NCBI RefSeq assembly: GCF_937138205.1
Contig: NZ_CAKZOT010000091.1
Coordinates: 1 to 64,000 of the forward strand
From: an uncultured Rhodospira sp.
GTDB taxonomy: Bacteria > Pseudomonadota > Alphaproteobacteria > Rhodospirillales > Rhodospirillaceae
Direction of reading: 5' to 3'
Length of the DNA: 64,000 bases
Part shown: positions 1 through 7,971 of the stretch, one piece after another
How the letters are laid out: each line of letters opens with the position of its first letter
How positions within the stretch are numbered: position 1 is the stretch's first letter
The notes under the pieces: model-generated
What the model was told of the DNA's origin: nothing
Databases searched by the model: none
The model's input: the letters and a program-made list of their open reading frames with translations, nothing else
Position numbers and translations under genes: made by a program

Positions 1-1006
1 AGACGATCTTGCCCGGATGGACGTTCTTCTTGGTCCAGCTCATCTCGGAGACGTGCACCAGACCCTCGACGCCCGGTTCCAGCTCCACGAAGGCGCCGTA
101 GTCGGTGATGTTGGTCACGCGGCCCGCGAACACCGTGCCGACCGGGTACTTGGCGGCCACGCCCTCCCACGGATCGGCCTCCAGCTGCTTCATGCCCAGG
201 CTGATGCGCTGGGTGTCGGGGTTGAAGCGGATCACCTGCACGCGCACCGTCTGGCCGATGTTCAGGGCCTCGGTCGGGTGGTTGATGCGCTTCCACGAAA
301 TGTCGGTGACGTGCAGCAGGCCGTCGACGCCGCCCAGGTCGACGAAGGCGCCGTAGTCGGTGATGTTCTTGACCACGCCGTCCAGGATCTCGCCTTCCTT
401 CAGGCGTTCCAGCAGCTTGGCCCGCTCCTCGGCGCGCGTCTCTTCCAGCACCGAACGGCGCGAGACGACGATGTTACCGCGCGTGCGGTCCATCTTCAGG
501 ATCTGGAACTCGAACGGCTGCCCCATCAGCGGGGTGACGTCGCGCACCGGGCGGATGTCCACCTGGCTGCCGGGCAGGAAGGCCATGGCGCCGGACAGGT
601 CCACCGTGAAGCCGCCCTTGACCCGGCCGAAGATCTGCCCCTTGACCCGCTGGCCGTCGTTGTAGGCCTTCTCCAGCTCGTTCCAGGCTTCCTCGCGGCG
701 CGCCTTGTCGCGCGACAGGATGATGTTGCCGTCCCGGTCCTCGTAGCGCTCGACGAAGACGTCGATGGGATCGCCGGGCCTGAGCTCGGGGTCCTCGCCG
801 GCCTTGGTGAATTCCTTCAGGGGCACGCGGCCCTCGGACTTCAGGCCGACATCGACGACGATGTGATCGTTGCGGACGGCGATCACCGTGCCTTTGATGA
901 CGGTGCCTTCAAGATTGGTGTTTTCGCCCAGGGTTTCGTTCAGGAGCGCCTCGAAGTCTTCCTTGAAGTCCTCCGTGGCGGGCATTTGGGTGGCGGCGTC
1001 GGCCAT
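1..1006 (-). CDS. rpsA: 30S ribosomal protein S1, 3' end beyond the left edge
   Basis: S1 binds mRNA on the 30S subunit and helps initiation on structured leaders. The reverse strand reads from an ATG at 1006 for about 335 residues and runs off the window. It opens with MADAATQMPATEDF and then shows successive S1 (OB-fold) repeats: GTVIKGTVIAVRNDHIVVDV (domain 1), VKGGFTVDLSGAMAFLPGS (domain 2), NITDYGAFVDLGGVDGLLH (domain 3) and NITDYGAFVELEPGVEGLV (domain 4). The repeated NITDYGAFV signature makes the call firm. It lies directly downstream of cmk on the same strand, the usual alphaproteobacterial order. The Shine-Dalgarno before the ATG is weak (AGGA about 10 nt upstream). At least a third of the protein lies outside the window. 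Confidence 0.97.
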   Translation of the reverse strand, partial: MADAATQMPATEDFKEDFEALLNETLGENTNLEGTVIKGTVIAVRNDHIVVDVGLKSEGRVPLKEFTKAGEDPELRPGDPIDVFVERYEDRDGNIILSRDKARREEAWNELEKAYNDGQRVKGQIFGRVKGGFTVDLSGAMAFLPGSQVDIRPVRDVTPLMGQPFEFQILKMDRTRGNIVVSRRSVLEETRAEERAKLLERLKEGEILDGVVKNITDYGAFVDLGGVDGLLHVTDISWKRINHPTEALNIGQTVRVQVIRFNPDTQRISLGMKQLEADPWEGVAAKYPVGTVFAGRVTNITDYGAFVELEPGVEGLVHVSEMSWTKKNVHPGKIV

Positions 1007-1098
1007 GGGGTCCGTATCCTTTCGGGTGGTCTGATGATATTCCGGCCAGCCGGTTGGGTCCGGCGGTCTTTGTGGCAGGGATTTCGGTCGGGTAAACC

Positions 1099-2496
1099 TC
1101 AGTCGCTGGATGAGCCGCAGGCGCCACGCGCGCGCGCCCCGGCCAGGACCAGCGCGGCGGCCAGGGCGCCGTCCTGGTCCAGATCGGTGGTGTCCAGTAC
1201 GACGGCATCGTCCGCGGCAACAAGCGGTGCAACGCCGCGAGACGAATCCCGGGCGTCACGGTCCTTCATATCCTGAAGAACGCGCGACTCTATAACCTCC
1301 AAACCGCGCGCCCGCAACTCCAGAAAACGCCGATGCGCCCGCGCTTCCGGGCTTGCCGTGACGAACAGCTTCACCGGCGCACCCGGACAGACCACCGTGC
1401 CGATGTCCCGCCCGTCCAGCACGGCGCCGGCGGTGCCTGCCGGCGGTTTGGCCGCGAACGCGCGCTGGAAGTCGAGCAGCGCGGCCCGCACCGCCGGCAT
1501 CGCGGCCACGCGCGAGGCGGCGTCGCCGGCGGCCTCGCCGCGCAGGTCGGGGTTCGACAGGTCCGACGGTGAAAGCGCGCGCGCCGCCCGTTCGGCTGCC
1601 GCCGGGTCGTCGGGATCGCCACCCGCCCGGCGCACGGCCCATCCCGTCGCGCGGTAGAGCAGGCCGGTGTCCAGATAGGCCAGACCCAGCCGCACCGCCA
1701 GGGCGCGGGCCAGTGTCCCCTTGCCGGCCGCCGCCGGGCCGTCGATGGCCACCACCAGGGAGGGCGCGCCGTCCGACCAGTCCCCCAGCCATGCCGGCGT
1801 CGCCGGCCAGTTGGCGGCCAGGGCAGCGGCCGTGGTCTCGGACTCGCCCGTGACGGTCAGGCGGACCCGCGCGCCCGCAGGCGCGACCGCCACCGGCACA
1901 GCGAACGCCGCCAGCAGGTCCGCCACCACGGCGGCGAGGCCCGGGGGCAGGGGTGCGCTGGTGTGGCCGGGTGCCGTCAGGCCGACACACAGCCGGGCCA
2001 GGGCCAGCGGCCAGGGTTCTGCCGTCGGATCCTCGGGGGCCGACGGCGCCATGGGCCGGGCGCGGCCACGCAGGGTGACGGGAGTCCCGGTGCCGGCCGC
2101 CATCACCGTGGCACCGCAGCCCTCCAGCAGCGCGGCCAGGCCGGCCGGCAAGGCCGCGCCGGTCACGACGGCGGTCAACGGATGTCCCGCCAACAGGCCG
2201 CACAGCGGGACCAGCGCGCCGGCGGTCTCGACCCGCAGCGGCGCCTCGGGCTCGCGCAGGCCGCCGAGGCCGCGCCCGTCGATGGTCGTCCAGGCCTTCG
2301 CGCCGGTCTCGCTCATCCGGGCGCCCAGGGCCGCCGCCAAGTCAGTGGTCCCCGGCGGCGCCACGGCCGCCGGCAGCCGGCTGGTGCCTGCTGTCGCGGC
2401 GGCCAGAAGCACCGCCAGGGTGGAGGCGGCGGCGGTCTCGTCGGCGGACAGGCCGAAGGGAGAAAAGACTCCGCTGTGGGCGGGCATCTCGGTCAC
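1099..2496 (-). CDS. cmk: Cytidylate kinase with an N-terminal degenerate EPSP-synthase-like domain
   Basis: The C-terminal 220 residues (about 246-465) are a normal cytidylate kinase, which phosphorylates CMP and dCMP. They carry the P-loop DGPAAAGKGTLARAL, YLDTGLLYRATG, the LDGRDIGTVVCP motif and an arginine-rich C-terminal lid. Family members are usually about 210-230 residues; here 245 extra residues precede them. That extension resembles the first half of AroA: GRGLGGLREPEAPL (75-88), TAGALVPLCGLLAGHPLTA (91-109), PVTLRGRARPMAP (139-151), GLTAPGHTS (172-180) and VRLTVTGE (211-218) fall in EPSP-synthase order. The substrate-binding signatures (PGxKS near the start, GTTAR, RRRPM) are missing. 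In related bacteria aroA sits just upstream of cmk, so I infer that the decayed aroA 5' half is now fused in frame. Start is the GTG at 2496; an ATG three codons in is also possible. A later kinase-only start cannot be excluded. Confidence 0.9.
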   Translation of the reverse strand: MTEMPAHSGVFSPFGLSADETAAASTLAVLLAAATAGTSRLPAAVAPPGTTDLAAALGARMSETGAKAWTTIDGRGLGGLREPEAPLRVETAGALVPLCGLLAGHPLTAVVTGAALPAGLAALLEGCGATVMAAGTGTPVTLRGRARPMAPSAPEDPTAEPWPLALARLCVGLTAPGHTSAPLPPGLAAVVADLLAAFAVPVAVAPAGARVRLTVTGESETTAAALAANWPATPAWLGDWSDGAPSLVVAIDGPAAAGKGTLARALAVRLGLAYLDTGLLYRATGWAVRRAGGDPDDPAAAERAARALSPSDLSNPDLRGEAAGDAASRVAAMPAVRAALLDFQRAFAAKPPAGTAGAVLDGRDIGTVVCPGAPVKLFVTASPEARAHRRFLELRARGLEVIESRVLQDMKDRDARDSSRGVAPLVAADDAVVLDTTDLDQDGALAAALVLAGARARGACGSSSD

Positions 2497-2781
2497 GGGT
2501 CGGGCTCCGGCGGCGTTGGAAAACGAGGGTGCGCCGGCGGTTTATCACGGCGGCACACGGGGCGACAGGGGAACGGCGCCGGCGGCGCATCAAACCGCGC
2601 GAAGGGCGTTGACTTGGCCCGGCGATGATGGCAAACGCGCCACTCTTGCCGGTCGCGTCCGCCCTTGCGTCCAGGGACCGCCCCAGGGTGGAGGCGCGAT
2701 GGCCGGCCGGAAGGAGCGATTGGGCCAGACGGGCGCCTCCGTTACCCGATCGCCGGGTGCAGAGCTTCAAGGAGATCCAGG

Positions 2782-3150
2782 GTGGCCAAGCCGGAATGGG
2801 GAACCAAACGGACGTGCGGCTCCTGCGGGGCCCGGTTCTATGACATGCGGCGCCAGCCCATCGTCTGTCCGAAGTGCGACGCGCTGTACGAGGAAGAGGC
2901 TCCGGCCCGGCCCCGGCGTGTCAAACCGGCCCCGCCGGAAAAGAAGCCGAAGCCCGCGCCGGTGGTCGAGGAGGCCTCGGATCTTGAAGAGTCCGCCGAG
3001 CTGGAAGACGCCGATCTCGACGAGACCAACCTCGACACCGACGACGACAAGACCGAGGACATGATCGAGGACGCGTCGGATTTGGGCGAGGACGACGAGG
3101 ACATGGCCGAGGTCATCGAGCACCTGGACAGCGACACCGACGACACCTGA
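2782..3150 (+). CDS. FYDLN/TIGR02300-type zinc-ribbon acidic protein
   Basis: A 122-residue protein starting at a GTG at 2782 behind an AAGGAG Shine-Dalgarno at 2769-2774; the longer open frame upstream lacks such a site. The N-terminus AKPEWGTKRTCGSCGARFYD has two cysteines that pair with a later CPKC to form a zinc ribbon (about residues 12-35). A Pro/Lys-rich hinge follows, then a very acidic tail of Glu/Asp blocks. This layout is typical of the alphaproteobacterial FYDLN acid family; here the motif reads FYDM. Function is not established. It is divergent from cmk-rpsA and sits upstream of tRNA-Ala, matching its frequent location near rpsA-cmk-aroA. Confidence 0.9.
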   Translation: MAKPEWGTKRTCGSCGARFYDMRRQPIVCPKCDALYEEEAPARPRRVKPAPPEKKPKPAPVVEEASDLEESAELEDADLDETNLDTDDDKTEDMIEDASDLGEDDEDMAEVIEHLDSDTDDT

Positions 3151-3329
3151 GGCACGGAACGGGACGGCCGTGGCGTTCCGGGCGCCTAGTGTAGGGCAAA
3201 AAAGGGCGCGGCGCGCCGCATTTTCCGCTTGCCCCGCCGGGGCGAAAACCCTAAGTTCCCGGGCCTCGACGGCAGCGCCGCCGTCGCCCTCCGGACCCGG
3301 CACCCCAAGGCCAGGTCACACGATATCCT

Positions 3330-3405
<76 letters not shown>

Positions 3406-3450
3406 TTTTTGTTCGCACCTTGCCGCCCGCCAACCCAAGGTGCTGGCACC

Positions 3451-3485
3451 GGTTCGAGGCTACGCCTCTCACCTCCACCATTTTT
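3451..3485 (+). repeat. Partial duplicate of the tRNA-Ala 3' end (attachment-site-like)
   Basis: CTCCACCATTTTT at 3398-3410 (end of the tRNA) recurs exactly at 3473-3485, and GGTTCGA of the T arm (3381) recurs at 3451. The stretch between is only loosely similar. Direct repetition of a tRNA 3' end is the usual footprint of site-specific integration. A transposase remnant follows immediately, so this is probably a decayed element boundary. No integrase gene is visible. Confidence 0.5.
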
Positions 3486-3511
3486 CTTTTACGCGCACCC
3501 GCCACACCAAC

Positions 3512-4260
3512 CCTGCGCGGGTGGCTCGGCCGGGCCTTCTGGCGTGAAAGACCCTGCCGTTTCAGGACCTTCGACATGTTCTGGAGCGACATGGTCTTGC
3601 CGAGGCGTCGTTCCATCCAGCGAACCTGGCTCTCGCGAGTCCAGGTGCGCACGCCGTCCACGGCCGGGTCCGGGCCCGCAAAGACCGCCGCCTTCAGGAC
3701 CGCCTGCTCGCTCTCGGTCAGGCGTTCGGGCGGACGCTACGAGTGCAGTGACGCCGTCAAGGGTTTCACCCTCGACGGCAAACGTCGCTGCACAACTTAT
3801 ACCGGGCGACGATAAGAATGACTCGTCCGACCAGGGTCTCTTCGGCGCGCCGATGATGCTGAGTCTTTGTTTTTCTCGCCGCAGCGCCCCTTCGGGGCGT
3901 GCGGCTCCGCGGCCCTGGCCGCCCTCAGGGCGGCCATACTTGGTCGGCGCCGCAAAGCGGCGCCGTGGGCGCCGGCCCCAGGTTGAAAAAGCTGGCGTCG
4001 CAAAGCGACGCCAAGGTCGCGCCGGCCGCCCGACGAAAAGGTCATCCTTTTCGTCGGGCGGTGTTAATGAATCGAGTGCATTTTTGGTCCAGACAAATGA
4101 TGTTCGTTGCATCTCTTGTCTGGATCAATGCCCGAGGGCCGACCAAACAGGTCGCCCCCCCCTTGGCATTGGAGCGGATGACCGCGTTCCGCAGGGACTG
4201 CCGGTCTATTCCGGCCGCGCGCGCCGCTTCGGCCCGGGACATTTCGTCCAGAACAATTTG
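3512..4260 (-). pseudogene. IS630-family transposase remnant, split by a hairpin repeat
   Basis: Two pieces of one IS630-type transposase N-terminus lie in order on the reverse strand. The upstream piece (about 4260-4158) reads VLDEMSRAEAARAAGIDRQS and onward to NAKG, the helix-turn-helix. The second (about 3738-3512) reads LTESEQAVLKAAVFAGPDP, then VDGVRTWTRESQVRWMERRL and GLSRQKARPSHP, the linker ahead of the catalytic domain. The DDE catalytic domain is absent. About 420 bp separate the pieces and hold mostly hairpin sequence, including repeat copy 1 and a stem-loop at 4088-4124. The gene cannot be functional. It follows the duplicated tRNA end, which supports an old mobile-element site. 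Confidence 0.75.
3804..4061 (+). repeat. Hairpin-mosaic repeat, copy 1 (most complete)
   Basis: About 258 bp made of consecutive inverted repeats. It opens with GGGCGACGATAAGAATGACTC, then GAGTCTTTGTTTTTCTCGCC (3861-3880) leading into a GCGCCCC/GGGGCG hairpin. Next come stems GGCCGCC/GGCGGCC, GGCGCCGC/GCGGCGCC and GGCGTCGC/GCGACGCC. It closes with a perfect 16-bp stem, 4026-4041 with 4046-4061, around a 4-nt loop. Two GANTC sites are at 3820 and 3861. Left-end modules recur near 25.3 and 34.0 kb and the right half near 38.6 kb. It has no coding potential and lies inside the IS630 remnant. Confidence 0.8.
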
Positions 4261-4485
4261 TCCAGCACATTTGCGGCGGCTTAGGCCCACGCCGCCGCTC
4301 GTCCCCGGGACCCCTCCTGCCCAGAAACGAGACGCTCTGGGCGCCGGCCCTCTCCAACGTGAAGTGCGTTCCACATCGGCTCACCCCTACATCTGGTGAG
4401 CTTCACGGAATCACAAACCGGCCCCATTTGGGAATCCCTCGCGAATCGGCTCGTCCGTGCGGCGGTATGACTTATCGCCAGACCG

Positions 4486-6354
4486 TCAGGGACGGCCCTC
4501 GCAGGAAGGCTGAGCGCTGCGATGTTCCGCGATCCAGGCGGAGCCCCGTTCTTTGTACCGGCGGCGTTGGTCGCGTCCGACCTTCTCCTGGAACACAGCG
4601 AGAAACGCGTCCAGGTGGGGCCGCAGCGGATCCTCGGCGCCGGTCAACGCGTCGGCGATGACCAGGAACAACTGGGCTGTTTCCGCCGAAGGAGCCACCC
4701 CGAGCCCGGCCGCGTAGGCCTCCGCGACGGCCAGGGCCGCCCGCCCGCTGCCATTGGCGGCGGCACGTTCCAGCAGGTCGAGCCCCTTGGCCTCGTCGCG
4801 CGCGACGCCCCCGAGCCCTTCGAGATAAACAAACCCCAGGTCGGTAGCGGCGTCGGGAAGGCCGATGGCGGCGGCGTCCTCCAAGTGCGGCAAGGCATCC
4901 TTGACCTTGCCCTGCCGCAGAAGCTGTGTCGCCTTGCGTTGCGCGGCGCAAGCTCGCCGAACCGCCTGGTCGGCATCCGGTTCCGTCAGGAACGAACGCA
5001 CGTGCGACGGGGTCGGCGGCGCGATGGGCGCCGGCTCCGGTTCGGCGCGCCCGTTCCCTTGGCCATGCAGCAGGGCGAGCAGACTCCCGCCGGGGGTTGG
5101 CGGCGGTGTCTCAGTGGGCCCCTGGCGTTGGGAGGCGGACGGTTGGTCGGATGCGGTGGACGACCCGGAGGCCTTTGGCGATTCGGTCTCAGCCGGCGGT
5201 TCGGTCTCGGCCAGCGGTGCGGGCTTCGGCGGCGGTTCGATCTCTTCAACCGGATCGTCCAACGGCTGCGGGCGATCCAACGCGGCCAGCCGATCCCAGT
5301 AAACGGACAAATGGCGCGTTACGATTTCGTTGTAGCGGTCAGACTCTTTGAGCGCCTTCAGCCCGGCATTGAAGCGGTAGAGGAAAGTGGTGCCGCGCGG
5401 GTGGGTCTTTGAAATCAAAACGTGCAGGCCCTGGATCGAGATGGGCTGGGGCAGTTCCTTGACCTGTTCGTTCAGGCCCATCTCGCGCACGGTCAGACGC
5501 CCCAGGAACTCGTTGAGCGTCACGCCGTCCACCGCGCCGTCGACAAGCATCCGGAAACAGGCCTCGACCGAGTCGGGCTGCTCAAGCCGGATCCGGTTTT
5601 CGCTCAGCCAGCGCCGGCCCTCGCGGTCCAGGTCATGGGTGTAGTATCCATTCGGCCGGCAGATGGTGAGGCCTTCGATGTCACTGTCCGTCTCGAACCG
5701 GAGGTCGGACCCGGCTCGCACGAACAGCAGGACCAGCATCTCGAAGATCTGATCAGAGAAATGGAAATTCTGGCAGCGCTTGTGGTCGCGGTTCTCCTCG
5801 CAGTTCGGGCGCAACCAGGGAAAGCCCACGTCAAACGTCTTGTCGTCGAGAAGCGGAAACAGGTGCTTTGACCAGTCGTCTTCCCAGGACACCGAGAATG
5901 TCACCGGCGACGGGCTGACCTCGAAGGCGGCGTTGACCAACTCGGTGACCAGACCGCCGCCGAGCCAGTCCCGATCCGTGAACGGGGCATAGCCGCCCCC
6001 CGTCAGGCACCGCAACTGGGCCTGCCCCTCGCGCCGAAGGGGGGTCGGGTCGGCCCGCCCTTCCCCATCCAGACAAGGGATCGTCAGCCGCGTTCCGGGC
6101 AACAGGATCGATGGATTCCGCCCTATTTCAGTCTGGTTCGTGTAGTAGATTGATGACCATCGATCTTGATCACCATAGTACAGGACCGCGAGCGAGCGCA
6201 GCGTCTCGCCCCGCTCGGCGACGTGCACATGACCGCAGGTTTCGGCGTGCGCCTCGGCGTCCAGGATTCCGCTCGCCACAATCGCGACGAGTCCGCCGAT
6301 GGCCCACGCGAGACGGCGTCCGTCGTGACAAAAGCTGCCGAGACGCACCTGCAT
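4486..6354 (-). CDS. Exported LysM / solute-binding (SBP_bac_3-like) / Sel1-repeat protein
   Basis: About 622 residues. Start chosen at the ATG at 6354, six bases behind a GGAG; an adjacent ATG at 6357 is too close to it. Order: signal peptide (1 to about 37, ending near AHAET); LysM (about 43-95, HVAERGETLRSLAVLYYGDQ); a type-3 periplasmic solute-binding fold (about 105-360) with FDVGFPWLRPNC and NGYYTHDLDREGR; a Pro/Glu/Ser-rich linker (about 365-455); and Sel1-like helical repeats (about 490-600, with GLPDAATDLGFVYLEGLGG). LysM should hold it to peptidoglycan, the binding domain presumably senses or captures a small polar ligand, and Sel1 repeats usually bind proteins. The ligand is unknown. 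No permease or kinase is adjacent. The next gene upstream is a shorter paralogue. Expected location: periplasm. Confidence 0.85.
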   Translation of the reverse strand: MQVRLGSFCHDGRRLAWAIGGLVAIVASGILDAEAHAETCGHVHVAERGETLRSLAVLYYGDQDRWSSIYYTNQTEIGRNPSILLPGTRLTIPCLDGEGRADPTPLRREGQAQLRCLTGGGYAPFTDRDWLGGGLVTELVNAAFEVSPSPVTFSVSWEDDWSKHLFPLLDDKTFDVGFPWLRPNCEENRDHKRCQNFHFSDQIFEMLVLLFVRAGSDLRFETDSDIEGLTICRPNGYYTHDLDREGRRWLSENRIRLEQPDSVEACFRMLVDGAVDGVTLNEFLGRLTVREMGLNEQVKELPQPISIQGLHVLISKTHPRGTTFLYRFNAGLKALKESDRYNEIVTRHLSVYWDRLAALDRPQPLDDPVEEIEPPPKPAPLAETEPPAETESPKASGSSTASDQPSASQRQGPTETPPPTPGGSLLALLHGQGNGRAEPEPAPIAPPTPSHVRSFLTEPDADQAVRRACAAQRKATQLLRQGKVKDALPHLEDAAAIGLPDAATDLGFVYLEGLGGVARDEAKGLDLLERAAANGSGRAALAVAEAYAAGLGVAPSAETAQLFLVIADALTGAEDPLRPHLDAFLAVFQEKVGRDQRRRYKERGSAWIAEHRSAQPSCEGRP

Positions 6355-6430
6355 CATGATCTCCAACCCTCTTCGCATCACAGCGGAGCGCCGTAAAAGT
6401 ATTCGGCCAGCGTCCGTCGCATTCGACGCG

Positions 6431-7579
6431 TCACTGGTATTTTTCCCAGAACGCGCTCAGGTGCCGGTCAACGATCTCGTTGTAGACGCCGGACGCCTTG
6501 ATCTGCGCCAGCCCCTCGTTGACCGCCGCGATTAGGTCGCTGGCCCAGGGGTGGTCGCGATGAGCCAGAACGTACAGGCCCTCGATCGATAGCGGCCGTG
6601 TTTGATTGACGGTCACCGCATCCATGATCTCCAGACGCAGGATGGCCTCGCGCCCCGTGAACTCGTTCAGGGCCACCGCGTCGACCTCGCCGTCGAGCAG
6701 CAGTTGGAAACAGTCGTCAACACTCTCCGGCTGCTTCAACGTGATCAGGCCATCCGCCAGCCAATTCCTGCCGTCTTTGTCGAGGTCGTGCGTGTAGTAG
6801 CCGTCGGGGCGGCACAGGGTCTTTCCGACCATGTCCGCGTCCTCATTGAACTCGATGGGGTCGTCCGCATCGACGAACAACAGAACCAGCATCTCGAACA
6901 TCGGCTCGGAAAACAGGAAAGATTTGCAGCGGAGTTGCTCGGGATTTCCGACGCAATTGGGGCGCAACCAGGGAAAGCCGAGATCGTAGGCGCCGTTGCT
7001 GAGCAGGGGATCGAGATGACTGGACCAGTCATTGATCCAGTCGATCCGGTGGGCCTTCACACCGGGCGCCCGCGACATCACCCGGTCGACAATGCCGGTG
7101 ATGAGGCCACCTTCCGCGAGAGAGCGGTCGGTGAACGGCTTGTAGTCGTCGGCCGTCAGAAGCAGGACCTCGCGTCCTGGTTTGTCCACCACCTCACCGG
7201 ATGCGTCATTGTTGGCATCCGAGGCGTCCGACATCGTCGCCCGGACCTGACGAAAAGACCGCGTCATCCCCTCACCGGAGCCAGCCGAGGCCCCACCGGA
7301 GATGTCCGCGCCGGCCGCCTGATCCACTCCGGACTCGAGGCACGGAATCCGGAGCTCGTCACCGATCCGCAGGCGGAAGGGGGTCAGGCCGAGGAGGGAA
7401 ATGTTCGCGTGGTGAAGGACGGTCCACTTGCGCGTATCTCCATAGACCGCCCCCGCAATTGTCGAGAGGGACTCGCCGGCACCGACGGTGTAGCTGCCGC
7501 CGCAGGTCTGTGTCTGCGCCAGCGCGGGTGTTGCCGCCCAATGAGCCAGGGCCACGAGAGCGATCAGCAGAAACCGCAT
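6431..7579 (-). CDS. Exported LysM / solute-binding (SBP_bac_3-like) protein
   Basis: 382 residues with a clear signal peptide (MRFLLIALVALAHWAATPALA, cut near residue 21). LysM (about 30-82) contains YTVGAGESLSTIAGAVYGD and ends in GDELRIPC. A low-complexity Ser/Ala/Asp linker follows, then a binding domain (about 140-380). Shared with the downstream paralogue are YDLGFPWLRPNC, FEMLVLLFVDADD and CRPDGYYTHDLDKDGR, plus paired cysteines, so the two arose by tandem duplication. The paralogue adds Sel1 repeats. The pair is on one strand, about 76 bp apart, and probably co-transcribed. Periplasmic, peptidoglycan-associated ligand binding is inferred from domains only; no transporter partner is in the window. 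Confidence 0.85.
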   Translation of the reverse strand: MRFLLIALVALAHWAATPALAQTQTCGGSYTVGAGESLSTIAGAVYGDTRKWTVLHHANISLLGLTPFRLRIGDELRIPCLESGVDQAAGADISGGASAGSGEGMTRSFRQVRATMSDASDANNDASGEVVDKPGREVLLLTADDYKPFTDRSLAEGGLITGIVDRVMSRAPGVKAHRIDWINDWSSHLDPLLSNGAYDLGFPWLRPNCVGNPEQLRCKSFLFSEPMFEMLVLLFVDADDPIEFNEDADMVGKTLCRPDGYYTHDLDKDGRNWLADGLITLKQPESVDDCFQLLLDGEVDAVALNEFTGREAILRLEIMDAVTVNQTRPLSIEGLYVLAHRDHPWASDLIAAVNEGLAQIKASGVYNEIVDRHLSAFWEKYQ

Positions 7580-7971
7580 GTCTTCAGGCCTCCTCGAGCC
7601 ATTGCCATCTTTGTGCTTCCGCGCACCCGTTTCTGTGCCGAGTCGACACTGTCAACACTCAACACGCAAGCCGCTGTCGTCCAGTCCCAACGGTTTGCTT
7701 CGTTCCGAAACAGCGGTTTTTCGACTCGAGCCTCCGCTTCCCCTAGCGCGAAGACTGTCGGACAATCCCACGCCGCAGCCATACAGCCGATTTCGGCGCA
7801 AGCGTAACCATTGCTCCGTCTGGCCGCAAACAGGAATGTTCGTGCTCAACGTCAGTGGCGTGGGAGAGGCGAACCCTGCGCGGTGTCACCATGCCAGCGG
7901 CTGCCGTCTTGCCAAGGGCAGGCCCGGCGCGTATCACCACGCTCGTTTCGCAGTGAGGCACAAGAGCGATC
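7580..7971. other. Divergent intergenic region
   Basis: 392 bp between the LysM protein gene (reverse) and cobL (forward). It must hold both promoters. I looked for a cobalamin riboswitch (B12 box and the surrounding conserved arms) upstream of cobL on both strands and could not find one. No coding sequence or strong inverted repeat is evident. Confidence 0.5.

Noticed and set aside
17-1276. Long forward-strand open frame of about 419 codons
   Set aside because: Antisense shadow of rpsA and part of cmk; the reverse strand has repeated S1 domains.
7780-7971. Possible cobalamin riboswitch before cobL
   Set aside because: Searched both strands for the B12 box and the flanking conserved arms; only scattered GCCACTG-like matches occur and no consistent fold could be drawn.
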